Below the pieces are notes generated by a model. It was not told where the DNA came from. It saw only the letters and a program-made list of their open reading frames with translations, and ran no database searches. 64,000 nucleotides of DNA from Agroathelia rolfsii (Eukaryota > Basidiomycota > Agaricomycetes > Amylocorticiales > Amylocorticiaceae). Position numbers and translations under genes: made by a program. Each line of letters begins with the position of its first letter. The first letter of the stretch is position 1. The stretch lies in contig JABRWF010000005.1 of NCBI GenBank assembly GCA_018343915.1, positions 3,879,001-3,943,000 of the forward strand. The letters are read 5' to 3'. Below are positions 26,520-39,624 of this stretch, in pieces.

Positions 26520-27647
26520 ATGATTACCAATTTACCATGTCCGGGTCGCTCATGTATGTATTTCAAGGAATCTCCGCTGAGCATTCTTCGAGAAAGATGA
26601 AAACTAATCAGTATTCTAGGGCACTACACTTTATACATCCATCTTTACAGATACTTGCCTTCACCTTATCAACCCAATGGGTCTTCTTTTTCATCAATTC
26701 TTTTGGATCTTATTCATGTATACACATGTTGCTCTGTACCGTAAGCTCTTAATGATTGCTCACACCAACATGTACCTGACAAACTCAAATACCATAATTC
26801 TGTTGTTTTCATTTAGCTACGATAGCGTTCGACTAATACCATTTTTTCTATGCCCGACGATGAGTCCGAGAATTCGATCTATCGAAGTTTTCTCGACCAC
26901 AGGATGATCACTTTTTCGTGCAATACCGTAGCTCGCTGCTGAACTCCCTCAAATGACTGGAGTTTTTATCTTCTTGAGCTAGTACATGTGTTATGTCTCC
27001 ATTGTAGCGTCATCGACGACATCGATATTCCTGCTTTTCTTATTCCCGCAGCGATTTAGCTTGATTTAACCGATAAGATTCTCTCATCTTTAACTACGTA
27101 CGGTACAACCTTTATAAACGGAAATGCAAAAAAAGAAACATTTTCACAAGACACAGCAGGAGAGACAAAATGGACAAGAGAAAAGAAAGTGGTTGTCGTC
27201 GAAGATTATTCTTCATCGCTAGAGGGGGAAGAGAAATAGAACAAAACAAGGAAAAATTTGTACACATAAAAGAGATAGTAGGTATGTATGTACGATGGGG
27301 TTTCAAATGCCTCGGAAGAAGGGATGAGAAAGAGGATGAGGGAGTGGGGATTTGCGAGGCTTCGTATGTCCGTGCTTATGTACTTCGGGAACTAGGGGAG
27401 AGGAACGACGCTGAGGAAAAGAAAATTGACGGTAGGAAGGCCGTTGACGAATAAATATAGTTGCTGATAGAAGATGATTGAATGCCAAGTGGGAGACAAC
27501 AGGAGAGACGAAAGGAATTTAGTATTTCAACTATTCAATTATTGTGTAAAAATTTCGATTCAATGTAAAGAAAAATGCCAGAAAAAAAGAAAGGCGAGAA
27601 CTATGATGCGAAAAAGAAACGAATGAAACAGAAACAGAGCTTCTTCC
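26520..27647. other. Intergenic between the NLR and bZIP 3' ends
   Basis: Convergent spacer of 1.1 kb: 3' UTR of the NLR on the left and of the bZIP gene on the right. Small frames at 26492-26752 and 27170-27454 look like chance. Confidence 0.5.
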
Positions 27648-29866
27648 CTACTTCTTGCTAATCGTCAGACTGCGCATGCTCTCTTCCAGCATGCTCGTCA
27701 AGAAATTCTCGCACGTCTTCTTCTCTGACTGCGACTGTGACGACGACAAAGGAATCGTCGTCGCCGGCATCCTCGGCGACGCTGGCATACTCCTGCTAGG
27801 CAGCGAGGGGGGTGACAGTGACGAAGACGCCTTGCTGAGCGTTGGTGAAGCAGCAGGCGCCTCATCGACATCGACGACGCGCACAACAGCGCGACCTTCG
27901 AGCACGCGACGGACCTTGTCCGTGTCGACGTTGCGCGACGATGAGTTGCCAGAGAACGCATCCCAGAACGCCATCCCGAGGCGCTTCGTAAGCGTCTGGC
28001 TTGCGAGCGCGAACGCCTCCGCATCCTCCTGCTTGATAACAGACTTGCTGTCCGTAGATGGCATAAGGCTGTCCTTCGGGTTGACCGAGGGCAACGAGGA
28101 AGATGGGTAAGACGATGATGAAGCGGGTTTGTTGGCAAGCATCTTGGACGATGAGAAATAGTGAGGCCGCAGCTGGCCCGCAAGCCCATGCAAAGCGGGC
28201 GACGGCGGCGTAGAAGGATGGTATGGTTGCTGCTGTTGATGAGGTTGTTGCATCGAGCCCATCTTGGTCCATAATTGCATGCGGTACGCATCCAGCATCT
28301 TGAGCGTGAACGGATTGGTGTCCACGAATGAATCCAGTCCGGGTGAGGACAACAGCGAGTTCTGCTTCGGTGGGGGGCTTGGGCTCGATGGTGGGGGAAG
28401 ATTGTTGAGGATCGGGTTCAAGTTCTCCTGCAGGCGTGGCTTCTTCAACAGGTTTGCAATCCCCATCTCGGGAACGATAGTGGTATGAACCGGTGTAATG
28501 CCACCAGCACCCAAACCGCCCCAGAAGCCGCGGTTGCCAACACGCGGTGACGTAGGCAAGTCTTTGTGGATATTGGGAGTCAACAACGGTTGAGACGTTG
28601 ATGGTGATGACGATGACGATGATGTCGACGCAGCCGGAGGAGACATGGTCTCAGGAGGTGTAGAGATCGGGATCGGTGCGGGTGGAGGTAATGACTCGAG
28701 GCCACGGCCGGCCATGAGCGCCTTCTTGAGCGCATTGACTTCCTCACGCAAGGCTTGATTTTCGGATTGTGTGGAGCCAAGTTCCTGCCTGATTGCAGAC
28801 AGGAGCCTATCACGCTCAGCAATATCGCCCTCGAGCGTCGAAATGTATTCTGGATAAAATATTAACATGAAGATATCAAATTTGTTTACAATGAACACAA
28901 ACCCTTTCGCCTGACACGGAAGTTGCGAGCGCTAATCTTGTTGCGCAGCTGGCGTTTTTCCTTGCTAGACATCCTTTTGTATTCTTCTGGAGTGGGACGC
29001 CACTCATCTCCAGGTTCTTCAGGCTCCTTTGTAGGGTCGCGGACGACGGAAGAGGTGGGCATATGCGAGCCCTCCCTGTCCTTATGAGTAGGTGTGCGCT
29101 TCGTAATTCCACCAGAGTGCACGGTGCCCTTGCGGCTCTTGCTCTTGGCAGCGGCCTTGGCCGGTGCGGGCTCTACCTGAGCCAGCATATCTTCATCTAT
29201 GTGATCCGCCTCATGATCGTGTTCATCATCGCTAAATTCGCTGCCACCATTGCCGGTCGAAGGGCTATCTACGAGCTGAGGATCGATCGCAAACGGAGCA
29301 GAAGGTGATGTAGTATCAGATGAAGGTGATGCATCTGACGGGCCAGAGGAAAGAGAGGGTGCGAATGGGGATAGAGACGTGAGCGAGCCTAGGAAGTCGT
29401 ACGAGGCCGCTGCAGTAGACGAGGACGGAAGGACTTGGCCGGACGCCGATGCTTTAGTAAGCTCGTCTTCTGTAAAGAGGTTGAAGAACGAGCTGGAGAT
29501 GCCATCATCTGCGACAGCGGGGGGTAAAGCATAGGCTGATGGGGGAGTACGGGGAGTACGAGGGGATGAGGAGGGCGAGGAGGGAGAAGTGGCGCTGCCA
29601 GTGTGGGAAAAGTCAAAGTTGAAGAAATCCTCGAAAGAGGGCGCGCTGGAGAAGGCGGCAGCCGAAGTCGACGAGGAGGAAAAGTCAAACAGCGGTGACT
29701 GACTGTCGACCTGCATTGATGAGTGTCTTGAGAGAGCGATGCGATATGGATGGTAGTGGGAGAAAGACAAGGAACACAGTTGCGCAGCGTAGCCGCGATG
29801 ACTTGATCTCCTTCGGGGGGCGTTGCTTACGTGAGCCATCATGGCGCCGGTTCCATCGACTTCCAA
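27648..29866 (-). CDS. bZIP transcription factor
   Basis: Nuclear DNA-binding regulator that should dimerise through its leucine zipper; target genes unknown. Three exons (29866-29831, 29710-28903, 28849-27648) join in phase to 681 residues. The first encodes only 12 residues (MEVDGTGAMMAH); splicing it to VDSQSPLFDF uses a good GTAAGC donor, so I prefer it to the internal ATG at 29716. A Ser/Pro/acidic-rich N-terminus looks like an activation region. The basic region KEKRQLRNKISARNFRVRRK, with the N-x3-A-R signature, lies near residues 262-281 and is interrupted by an intron just after it. The zipper then follows (ISTLEGDIAERDRLL and on to LREEVNAL). A conserved-looking patch NPFTLKMLDAYRMQLW and a low-complexity Gln/Pro/Ser tail complete it. 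Confidence 0.92.
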
Positions 29867-30408
29867 TCATCGTCGCAGCTGCTCGTGTTGGGCGCATGTC
29901 TGTCCCTTCTCTGCCTCTTTTCAGCATAAAACACCCGGCAGGGACACACACTGCTCCCAGCTGACCATGCACATCAATCTCCATTTTTTTTATCGCAAAT
30001 TGTATCTGATTTTTTTTTTTTGCATCTACCCTCTTGGCCTGGTTTTATATGCTACCAGGAGTGGGGATACCCGATTAGTGCCGGGCGATGATGATGATGA
30101 TGGTGCTGACAATTGAGTGGCTTGGTCATATCCGCCCGGCACGCCACCAGGAGCACTTGCGCGTCGTCACCACCCACGGCCGTCGTCCCAGGTCTGCTAG
30201 TGGCAGCAAGGTCGGTAGGGTCGTGACGTCGTGAAATGCGTATCGCCGTCGATGCTGTCGGGTCATGATTATCGCACTTATCGATGGCTTCTCATCCAAT
30301 TCAAAGAGCACTCTGCGTGCATGCATATGATCACCGACGAAAAACATGACTCTGCAGCGCGGCTCTAGGATGCATCTTTGCCGTTGATTACACACACAGG
30401 TTTCAGAC
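29867..30408. other. Divergent spacer between the bZIP gene and P450 array
   Basis: Contains the bZIP promoter and leader, a T homopolymer near 30010-30020 and a GAT trinucleotide run at about 30086-30103. No coding region recognised. Confidence 0.5.
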
Positions 30409-32715
30409 ATGTTGACCGATATCTCTGCACTATCCTGGCTCTTCCTTCTAATCCTGGTTATTATCTCCCGGCGTGCCGTCATTTCCATTGGCGTCCCCAG
30501 GCTTGCCTCTTGTCCCCAGCCTGGACCTGCCCGAGTGCCTATATTTGGCAATGCTCACCAAATCCCCAAAGACCGTCAATGGCTCAAGTTCGACGAATGG
30601 CATAAACGCTACGGAGACCTTGTTTTCTTGAAAGTTTTTCGGCAGCCGATTCTAGCTACCGGCTCCACCCAGGCCGCTTTTGATTTACTCGATGCGAGAG
30701 GTCATTCTAATAAATAAATCATGTCGATTTATGAACAAACCTGAATTGCACCAGGTGCCATCTATTCTGGCCGTGCTCCGGCCACTATGGTGGGTGAACT
30801 GTATGTATTTACCATCTGGCCCCAACTGGTGTGAGAGACAAAGCCAACAAAATTTGTGTATTCTAGTGTTGGTTGGAATCAAGGCCTAGGCTACAATCCC
30901 GGCCCGCCGAATACACGTTTTCGCGACTTTCGTAAACTCTTTCATCGCTTCATCGGTCCGCATGCCTGTGAAGATGCAAGCATAGCAAGCATCCTGCAGC
31001 GTGAAAACAGGAAGCTGCTAGTCAAGCTTTTGAAAGGCAAAGGCAAAGATTTCGCGGATGCTGCACGCGAGTGAATTCCAAGTATGGTCTACATATGCAA
31101 ATGAGAACAAGAAATAATGTTCCTTAGCTCGACGAGTTCAATGGTCTTACACCTGACCTATGGCTACGAAGCAAAGGACAGGGCGGACGCATTTGTTCAT
31201 ATCGCTGAAGACGCCATGCTCGGGTTCTCCAAGGCCTCCGAGCCTGGATGGCTTGTCGACAGTTTCCCCTTTCGTGAGTAGATTTACATACAAATACGCC
31301 TTGTGGACGTATCACCGACTGATAATTTGTTGCCTTCACAGTCAAATACATTCCCGATTGGATCCCCGGAATTCCGTTCAAGACCGCTGCACGAGCGTTC
31401 CGCAAAGATCTAGAGAGGCTTTATAACATTCCATTTACATTTGTCAAGGAACAAATGGTATATGCACTCCGTAAAATAGATATGACTGAGTACTGAAAAT
31501 CCCTGCATTTATTATTGTACATTTATCGACTACTAGGCAGCTGGATTGGCTAAAACATCCTTTGTTTCATCTTACCTCTCCGAAGACGGCGATGAACCCA
31601 CACCGGAACAAGAAGAGTTTATTAAAGCTGCTGCTGCCTCTTTGTACTAGGGTATGTAAAAAATAGCGGATCAAGCGTTAGCATTTGCACTCAAATGATC
31701 TATACCTCCGCATCTTTAAATTTCCCACAGGGGTCGCCGAAACGGTGGGTGATATTCCCTTTCATTCAATCCTATTCACCTAACAAAGCTCCTCATTATA
31801 TAGACACCATCCTCGGTTAATTCATTTATCCTAGCAATACCTGGACGTGCAAACTCGTGCGCAGGAAGAACTCGACGCTGTACTCGGCAGCCCCACTAAT
31901 ATTGACTCCGAGTTACGCTTGCCTACGCTTGTGGACCGGTCAAAGCTTCCCTATGTCAATGCACTGGTGAAGGAGGTGTGGAGGTGGAATCCGTCTGTGC
32001 CTTTGGGTGAGAATTATATTATACATTAAAACGGCTTCTTTCCCAGAGGTTTTAACCACTTTATGTAGGCTTGCCACATATGCTAGTACAAGACGACGTT
32101 TACCAGGGACATGAGATCAAGAAAGGCACAGTAGTATGGGCTAATATCTGGTCCGTTACTTATTCTAAGAAAATTTTTGATCAAGCTCAAACCATCTGGC
32201 CAGGTCGATGCTTCATGATGTAGGGATTTACCCTGAACCATTTACCTTTAAGCCGGAGCGATTCCTAGACGAGTCCACAGGACGTCTGCACAAGCTGAGC
32301 AAGGCAGAGGATCCGGCTCAGATTGCGTTTGGATTTGGTCGTAGGTCTGTATCATAAGTTGTCTTCACTAACTAAATCGATCTGTCACACGATGTGTATG
32401 CATCTCACTAAATAATGTCCCAAGATTTGTCCCGGCCTCGATCTCGCGGAAACCTCCGTCTTTCTCAACATCGCCACTATTCTCTACGCAATGCGCATTT
32501 CTAAGGCGCGAGCGGAGGATGGAACGGAGATTGTTCCCGTAGTCAAGTACAATGGCTTGATCTGGTGCGCAACTTTATGACATCTTTTCGTATACAACGT
32601 TAATATGACAGAACATCTCTTTCATTTATCTAGCCATCCGGGTCCGTTTGAATGCAACATCGAAGCGCGATCACGAGAGTTAGAGGATCTATTGCTCTCG
32701 TTGGCGCCTTCTTAG
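30409..32715 (+). pseudogene. Cytochrome P450, tandem copy A (broken)
   Basis: Haem monooxygenase paralogue of copies B-D with the same exon plan. A hydrophobic N-terminal anchor, the proline hinge (PGPARVPIFGN), ExxR (KEVWRW near 31972) and the haem loop (FGFGRR, then CPG) can all be read. Against copies B and C it carries three lesions. There is a TAG at 31648-31650 where the others have a Gly codon before the I-helix donor. About 8 bp are missing near 31835-31845, shifting the frame after FILA. One base also appears to be missing at the start of the exon encoding CPG (about 32424). The 14-nt I-helix microexon (31731-31744, GVAET) is still intact. It most resembles copy D. A spliced product would be truncated before the haem-binding region. 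Confidence 0.75.
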
Positions 32716-33439
32716 CAAGCCAGTTGCAGTCGGGTGGCTGGTAAAACTCACCGAGCGCAGTGAGGGCGGTTTTATGAGCTCAATACCGTATTTTTGAGGC
32801 TACTGTATCCCTCACATAAGCGATGACCTGTTTGAGCTGCGATTGTTTTGTCATTATTCATACATACATTTAGCCTTGAAAGCTTCGCATATCGATGTGA
32901 TACCTCAGAAAAAGCCCATAAGTGTATTGATACTGTTCCTGAGGTTCGGAAACACATTCAAATTCAAAAGTATCTGGAAAACTTTAATTTAATACTCTGC
33001 AAGTTGAGTGACATACGCGTGTGAGCTAATTAGGGTTACGTGTGAGCTGATGTAAGGCGCCTAATTTGCAGCCGTTTGCAGGCTATGATCGGCTTGATGT
33101 CAGCGCCAGTTGTTCCTCACATTGCATGTAGGCCAGTACCCAATGAACGACATTTTTCCTCTGATACAGATGTACATATAGATGCTAGGAGGCATTCCAC
33201 ATGAGAATGTCAAGGATGGTCGAGCGGTATCGGGAGAAGGTTGGCTCATGTCAGTAGAGCAATTCGCCGAAGAATAGTGTTTGACAGCGCTGTCGTCGGT
33301 TCCAACTGGCGCCCGTGCCAACTGGCGCTTGTGCCTGTGATAGTCCTGATTGTTTATTTGCAATGTGTATATTACGCCTCGTGTACTGGGGGTGTATACT
33401 CTCAGCCTTTGTGCTTGAATGCCCTCAGTCGTCAATACC
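32716..33439. other. Spacer between P450 copies A and B
   Basis: 724 bp holding the 3' end of copy A and the promoter of copy B. Overlapping frames at 33241-33500 and 33100-33663 are shadows of the copy B leader. Nothing else seen. Confidence 0.5.
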
Positions 33440-36015
33440 ATGCTGGCCAGCTCGGACATCTCTGCACTATCCTTACTGCTCTCTAGCTTCTTGGTCGTGA
33501 CTCTAATCTTGCGGCGTGCTACAAGTATTATCTCTGTTTTCCTACCAAACCTCGCCTCCTCTTCAGCTAGGCGCTTGCCCGGACCCGCCCATTTGCCCAT
33601 CCTTGGTAATGCGCACCAAATGCCAAAAGACCGTCTGTGGCTCAAGTTCGACGAACTACTCAAAAAATATGGCGATTGCGTCTTCTTGAAAATCTTCTGG
33701 CAACCAACGCTTGTAGTTGGCTCAGCCCAAATGGCATTTGATTTATTAGATACGAGAGGTTCTCAACTATCCTAAATGCCCCCCCCCCCCTTAATTAACT
33801 GACATCGACATGCATGAGTATAGGCGCGATTTATTCCGATCGACCTCCAGCTACTATGGTAGGAGAACTGTACGCATCATCATTTTCCTCTTTATCTTGA
33901 TAGTAGAGAAATGCTGGTGGAGGAGACACCAAGCTTGGTTATGTTTCCACTTGCGCTCTGCTTGTCTTTCAGAAAAGTCTTTATTTGATTGTGCTCAACC
34001 GACGCCTAACTGACACCTCCGTTCGCATGTTTTATCTTGTGTGTTTCCTAGCGCCGGCTGGAACAAAGCCCTGGGCTTTACCCCCGGCCCTCCCAACCCG
34101 CGCTTCCGTGATTTCCGAAAAGTTTTTCATCATCTGATTGGCCCGCATGCTTACGAGAACGCGAACACGCAAGAGATCCTCCAGAGCGAGACTAGGAGGT
34201 TCGTCACCAAACTTTTGAAAGGAAAAGGCAAGGGCTTTGCAGACGCTTGCCGCGGGTGAGTCTCGTCCCAGAGGCATATGGATATCAAGCAAGTCTCATT
34301 AGTTCTATGTTTCTCTTTCCAGAACGACAAACTCGATGGTCTTACATCTCGTGTATGGCTATAAAGTAAGGGAAGAGGTGGATCCATTTGTTGAGATTGC
34401 GGAAAACGCCTTGGGAGGTTTCGCCAAAGCTGTCGAGCCAGGATGGCTCGTCGATAGTTTCCCTTCCCGTGTGTTCCATGTCTACCATGTCCATACGTGG
34501 ATGATATAATATACTGATTCATTAACATCGCAGTCAAACACATCCCCGGCTGGGTTCCTGGTGTCACATTCAAGGATATCGCGCGAGTTTGTCGTCAGGA
34601 TTTCGACAAGTTGTGCGAAGTTCCATATGCGTTTGTCAAGCAGCAGATGGTGAGTTCATTCAATTATAATTTATCATCAGTGACAACTCGACTTTGTGAA
34701 CATGGCAATTTTTCTTTCGATTATCACGGTGCATATACTCACCTACTCTCATAGGCTGCTGGCGTGGCTAAACCTTCTTTTATCTCAACCTACCTCACCG
34801 AAACCGTTGGAAAAGACGGACCCACACCCGAGCAAGAGGAGTTTGCCAAGGCCGCTGGTGCTTCGCTGTATGGAGGTATGTAAAGCGTGGATCTATGCGT
34901 CGCAATGTATTCTGACCAATTCTCTTTCTAATAGGTGCCGCTGAGACAGTGAGTATATATTTACGAAATGAGGCTCTTTTCCGCTAATAAATTCTTTTTT
35001 CGGTCGTTTAAGACACCCTCTTTGATAAAATCGTTTATTTTGGCCATGACCCTCAGCCCAGATATCCAGGTCCGTGCGCGGCAAGAGCTCGACGCTGTGC
35101 TCGGTAGCATAGACTCCGATGAACATCGCTTACCCACTCTGGCCGATCGGGAGAGGCTTCCGTATACCATCGCAATCATGAAAGAGGTTTGGAGGTGGAA
35201 CTCGCCTGTACCAATAAGTGAGTCGTAATGCTCCCACCCCAGTTTCGGTCCTATCATTTTACTCCTAGGGTGAAAAACATATTCAGAAGGGGGATGGTCT
35301 GACTGTTATTAGGTATTCCTCATATGCTCACGCGAGATGATACCTATCGCAATTGCCGAATAGAGAAAGGCACTGTAGTATATGCGAATATCTGGTGCGT
35401 CGCACTCTCGAAAATAAGTGTTAAACTCGAGCGAACAGCGGCGCGACCTAACTTTCCTTGATAGGTCTATGTTGCATGATCCGAACATCTTTCCGGACCC
35501 ATTTACGTTTAAACCTGAGCGATTCCTGGATCAGAACACAGGGCAGTTGCGCAAGCTAAACAAGGCTGAGGATCCAGCCTACATCACATTTGGATTCGGG
35601 CGGAGGCGAGCAATCATGCATTAATCGCACTTATATCTCAAATAATGGTCTACTACTGTATCGCAGAATATGTCCTGGATTTAGTCTCGTAGATGCCTCT
35701 GTCTTTCTCAACATCGCCACTATCCTATACACACTACACATTTCCAAGGCAAAAGCCCCGGACGGATCGGAGATCGTTCCGATTGTTGATTACAGTGGTC
35801 TAGTTTGGTACGTCATTTCTCCTTTAATTTACCGCTTTGACTCGATCCATAATTGTATTTCTGTCGTGCATTCGATATTCTCGACTCCTGGAGTTATTTC
35901 TAACAAGCCTTTGTCCCCCTTTTTTTGCTTTAGCCAACCACGGCCATTTGAATGCAAAATTGATGCGCGGTCTCGGGAAATGGAGATACTATTGTCGACG
36001 TCTTTAGATCCATGA
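33440..36015 (+). CDS. Cytochrome P450 monooxygenase, tandem copy B
   Basis: ER-anchored haem-thiolate monooxygenase, about 530 residues over about 12 exons; substrate unknown. The ATG at 33440 (MLASSDISALS) is chosen over the in-frame one at 33419 because the other copies begin at the same place. The N-terminal anchor is followed by RRLPGPAHLPILGN. The I-helix motif G-A-A-E-T lies on a 14-nt microexon (34935-34948). ExxR is KEVWRW, the PERF-type motif is FKPERF, and the haem loop is FGFGRRICPGF with the ligand cysteine. The intron inside the haem loop begins GCGAGC, a GC-type donor, because no GT donor keeps phase there. All motifs needed for activity are present. The CYP family number cannot be assigned by eye. 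Confidence 0.88.
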
Positions 36016-36703
36016 AATGGCTTCAGTAAATCAAAAGTATAATTTCCACTTTTTGGGATGCTGAGGATAAGCCAGGGGATTGATGTATCATAACACCCCC
36101 CCCCCTTGATTATGTTCCTCAGCGTTATTCGGCTTGAAAACTACGACAGATGCACGATGTACGATAACTTGCCCACTGGGTTCCAAGCGGCCACATCGTA
36201 TTTAAACTCCGCCTGAAATGGTTCCTGGTGATGATTACCACAGTAGATTTTAGACGTACTTTCATATCACCAAGGAAATGATCTATCTTGTCATGTATGA
36301 TTGTCCGCTAGCAAAATATACGGTATAGGCTGGCATTATCGATAGTGCTCTGATAGATCCTCATTTGTCATAATTCTCTAGCGCCTCCAATCGAAAATAT
36401 CGTCTGTATATATGCTGTACTCAAAAGAAGAGAAGTACACGGATCGAGTTCTACTAGTAAAAGCTTGAAATTTGTTCTGTGTATTGACAGACAACAGCCG
36501 TCTTGAGATGTGACAGATTGCCGCCGAAAAACCTTTGATAGCCCTGTCATCGGATCTGGCTAAGGACCGACTAATATTCGAGCTACTTGAGCTTTATCAT
36601 ACCGTGCTAGTACCTTTTTCTTCACTGATTCTAGCTTTCGGAATGGGTATTTATTAGATCTCTTGTGCATGAGTACATACTCCTCAAGTTGAACACAAAC
36701 AAA
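36016..36703. other. Spacer between P450 copies B and C
   Basis: 688 bp with a poly(C) run of 10 at about 36096-36105 and the promoter of copy C. No other feature recognised. Confidence 0.5.
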
Positions 36704-39295
36704 ATGCTGGAAGGCTCGAACATCTCTGCCCTATCCTTACTACTCTCTAGTTTCTTAGTTTTGACTCTAATCTCGAGGCGTGCTACTGGTATCGTCCTCG
36801 CATTCATACCCGGTTTCGCTTCTTCCCCGGCTGGACGACTACCTGGGCCCACCCAACTGCCCATCCTTGGCAATGCGCACCAGATGCCCAACGAACGTCA
36901 TTGGCTCAAGTTCGACGAATGGCTCAAACGTTACGGCGACCTTGTCTTTTTGAAAATCTTTCGGCAACCAACCCTCGTAATTGGTTCGGCCCAAGTTGCC
37001 TTTGACTTACTGGATGCTAGAGGTTCTTAGCTACCATGCCTTTTCTCCTGATTAACTAACCCGAACATGCTGGGATCTTTCAGGCGCGATTTACTCAGAT
37101 AGACCTCCGGCTACCATGGTGGCAGAACTGTAAGCACCGATTATACGTCTTTGCTTGCTTGCTTTTGTTATTTTTGTTGGCGGAAAAATGTTTGCGAAGA
37201 TAGAAATGTCACTTTTACTCTCGGTCGCCTTTTACTAGTCTTGCACACAATTTGATTTGAATAGGCCCAACTGGCGCTTCACTAATCATCTTTTTTTTTT
37301 TTCATCTTCCAGCACCGGCTGGAACAAAGTCTTGGGCTTTACCCGTGGGCCTCCTAACTCACGCTTCCGTGACTTCCGGAGGGTATTCCATCAATCTATT
37401 GGCTCACATGCGTACGAAAACGCTGACACACAAGAGATCCTCCAAGGCGAGACACGAAAGTTTGTATCCAGCCTTATGAATGGGAAAGGCAAGAACTTTG
37501 CCGATGCTTGTCATGGGTAAGTCTTCGGAGATGAGAGGCGCATTAAGGACATTCCATCATCTTTGAGAATTCAAATTCCCTTCCCTTTTCAGCACCACAA
37601 GCTCTATGGTCCTGCGTCTTATGTATGGATATGAGGCAAAAGACACGGCAGACCCATTTGTCGAGATTGCGGAGACCGCTATGGCTGGCTTCGTCAAATC
37701 TGTCGAGCCAGGGTTGCTCATAGACCTTTTACCTTCAAGTTTCCGTATGCCCAATTTTTCATTGCATACGCACATACATGCTATAATGTGCTAACCTCGC
37801 CTGCCATTAGTTAAATATATTCCCGAATGGGCGCTTAGTGTTACGTTCCAAACTACTACACAGGCCTACCGCCGAGATCTTGATAAGCTACGTGAGATTC
37901 CGCATGCATTTGTTAAGAAACAGATAGTGAGTTTATTCTATCAAATCCATTCTGAACCTTATTGCAATATGATTTCGTAAACATGTGGATACCACTCTCT
38001 GCGCGACAATCCAGATACTTACCTACTGCTACAGGCTGCTGGCATGGCTAAACCTTCCTTCATCTCGATGTGTCTTACTGAGGGAACAACAGGAAATGAT
38101 GGACCCACACCTGAACGAGAAGAGTTTGCCAAGGTTGCTGCTGCGTCATTCTATGCAGGCATGTGGAAAATAAGATTGAGAATCATAGTATAATCTAACG
38201 GTTTATGGTCTCGTTTTTACGATCTTAACAGGCGCGTTTGAGGCGGTAAGTAGACATATACCAGCTGAGACCTAATTTTACTAATCGATACTTTCTTTGG
38301 TCGATAAGACCCCGTCTATGATCAAATCGTTTATTCTAGCTATGACCCTCTACCCGGACATCCAGGCCCGGGCACAGCAAGAGCTCGACGCTGTGCTTGG
38401 CGGCATAGATTCCAATGAGCATCGCTTGCCTACTCTGGCAGATCGCAGGAAGCTTCCATATATTACTGCAATTATGAAAGAGATATGGAGGTGGAATTCA
38501 CCTGTGACTATAAGTGAGTCATGGCTCATTTTTCTATTTCCCATCTCTATATGAGTAGCGTCAAGAGCAAATCCTGAGAGGCAACTGTTTGATTTTTGGT
38601 TTGGTCAATAGGTCTACCTCATATGCTTACGCAGGATGACACCTATCGCGGTTGTCGGATTGAGAAAGGCACTGCAGTGTATGCAAATATCTGGTATGTC
38701 ATGCTCTCAACGACAAAAGCGTAGACCTTGAGCTAACAGTACAACCCGATTTCTCTCCACAGGACCATGTTGCACGATCCAAACGTCTTTCCTGATCCGT
38801 TCACGTTCAAGCCCGAGCGATTCCTAGATCAAGCCACAGGGCAGTTGCGCAAACTAAACAAAGTCGAAGATCCGGCTCATATTTCTTTCGGATTCGGGCG
38901 TAGGCAAGCAATCGCGCACTATTCGCACTTTCAACTATAATAGTGATCTATTATTTCACAGAATATGCCCCGGGTTTAACCTTATAGACGCCTCTGTCTT
39001 TCTCAACATCGCCACTATCTTATACACACTACGCATTTCCAAGGCACGTGCCCCGGATGGATCGGAGATTATTCCGACGATTGATTATAGTGGCTTGGTC
39101 TGGTATGCAACTTCCTTCTTCCATTATCACTTGGTGTCGATCCATCCCCTCTTTCTTTGCACGCCCCGGCTTTTTCGAGAGACGAAGTGTCTGACATGTC
39201 TTTATTCTATTAGCCAACCACGACCATTCAAATGCAATATCGATGCACGGTCGCAGGAAATGGAGACACTGTTGTCTATGTCTTTGGAATCATAG
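36704..39295 (+). CDS. Cytochrome P450 monooxygenase, tandem copy C
   Basis: Closest to copy B in sequence and exon plan, about 530 residues. Start MLEGSNISALS at 36704 by alignment with its paralogues. It keeps the anchor, RLPGPTQLPILGN, ExxR (KEIWRW), FKPERF and the haem loop FGFGRRICPGF. The 14-nt I-helix microexon (38232-38245) reads G-A-F-E-A, not G-A-x-E-T. The threonine that normally helps proton delivery to bound oxygen is therefore Ala, followed by the Thr that begins the next exon. Two introns need GC donors: after the exon ending FYA (GCATGT) and inside the haem loop (GCAAGC). The frame is open throughout. It may be active with altered oxygen chemistry or be at an early stage of decay. 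Confidence 0.85.
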
Positions 39296-39624
39296 AATGT
39301 GATGAACGAATAAACAACATTATCAAATGGAAACGGGTCTTTTGGAGTGTCAGGGGCAATCCAGTGGATTGGTGTCATTTCATTCCCTGGCTTCCAAGTT
39401 GGCTTGGGAAGCAGCCAGTAGCGGCCGTATGGTGCACGAGCTTACCTACCCTAACTAATTAACTATGTACTAATAAACTTGAAATGCATTTTTACCATGA
39501 CTGTGGCCCCGTTCTAAGCCGTACCGGTGAACACCGTTTCGTCTTTTAAAAAGGCCCAAGATGTAATATGGAAGACCTCAAGTGCCCAAGTTTTTACACC
39601 TGTCTCTAGTCTCGAAGTCATCAT
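39296..39624. other. Spacer between P450 copies C and D
   Basis: 329 bp; a 3' UTR and the copy D leader. Nothing else seen. Confidence 0.5.

Noticed and set aside
27862..28291. Long reverse frames rich in Arg/Ser/Pro
   Set aside because: Shadow frames of the bZIP gene's low-complexity C-terminus, which is explained by the in-phase three-exon model.
30409..32715. P450 copy A as a functional gene
   Set aside because: The TAG before the I-helix donor and the frame shift after FILA cannot be avoided with the splice sites conserved in the other three copies.
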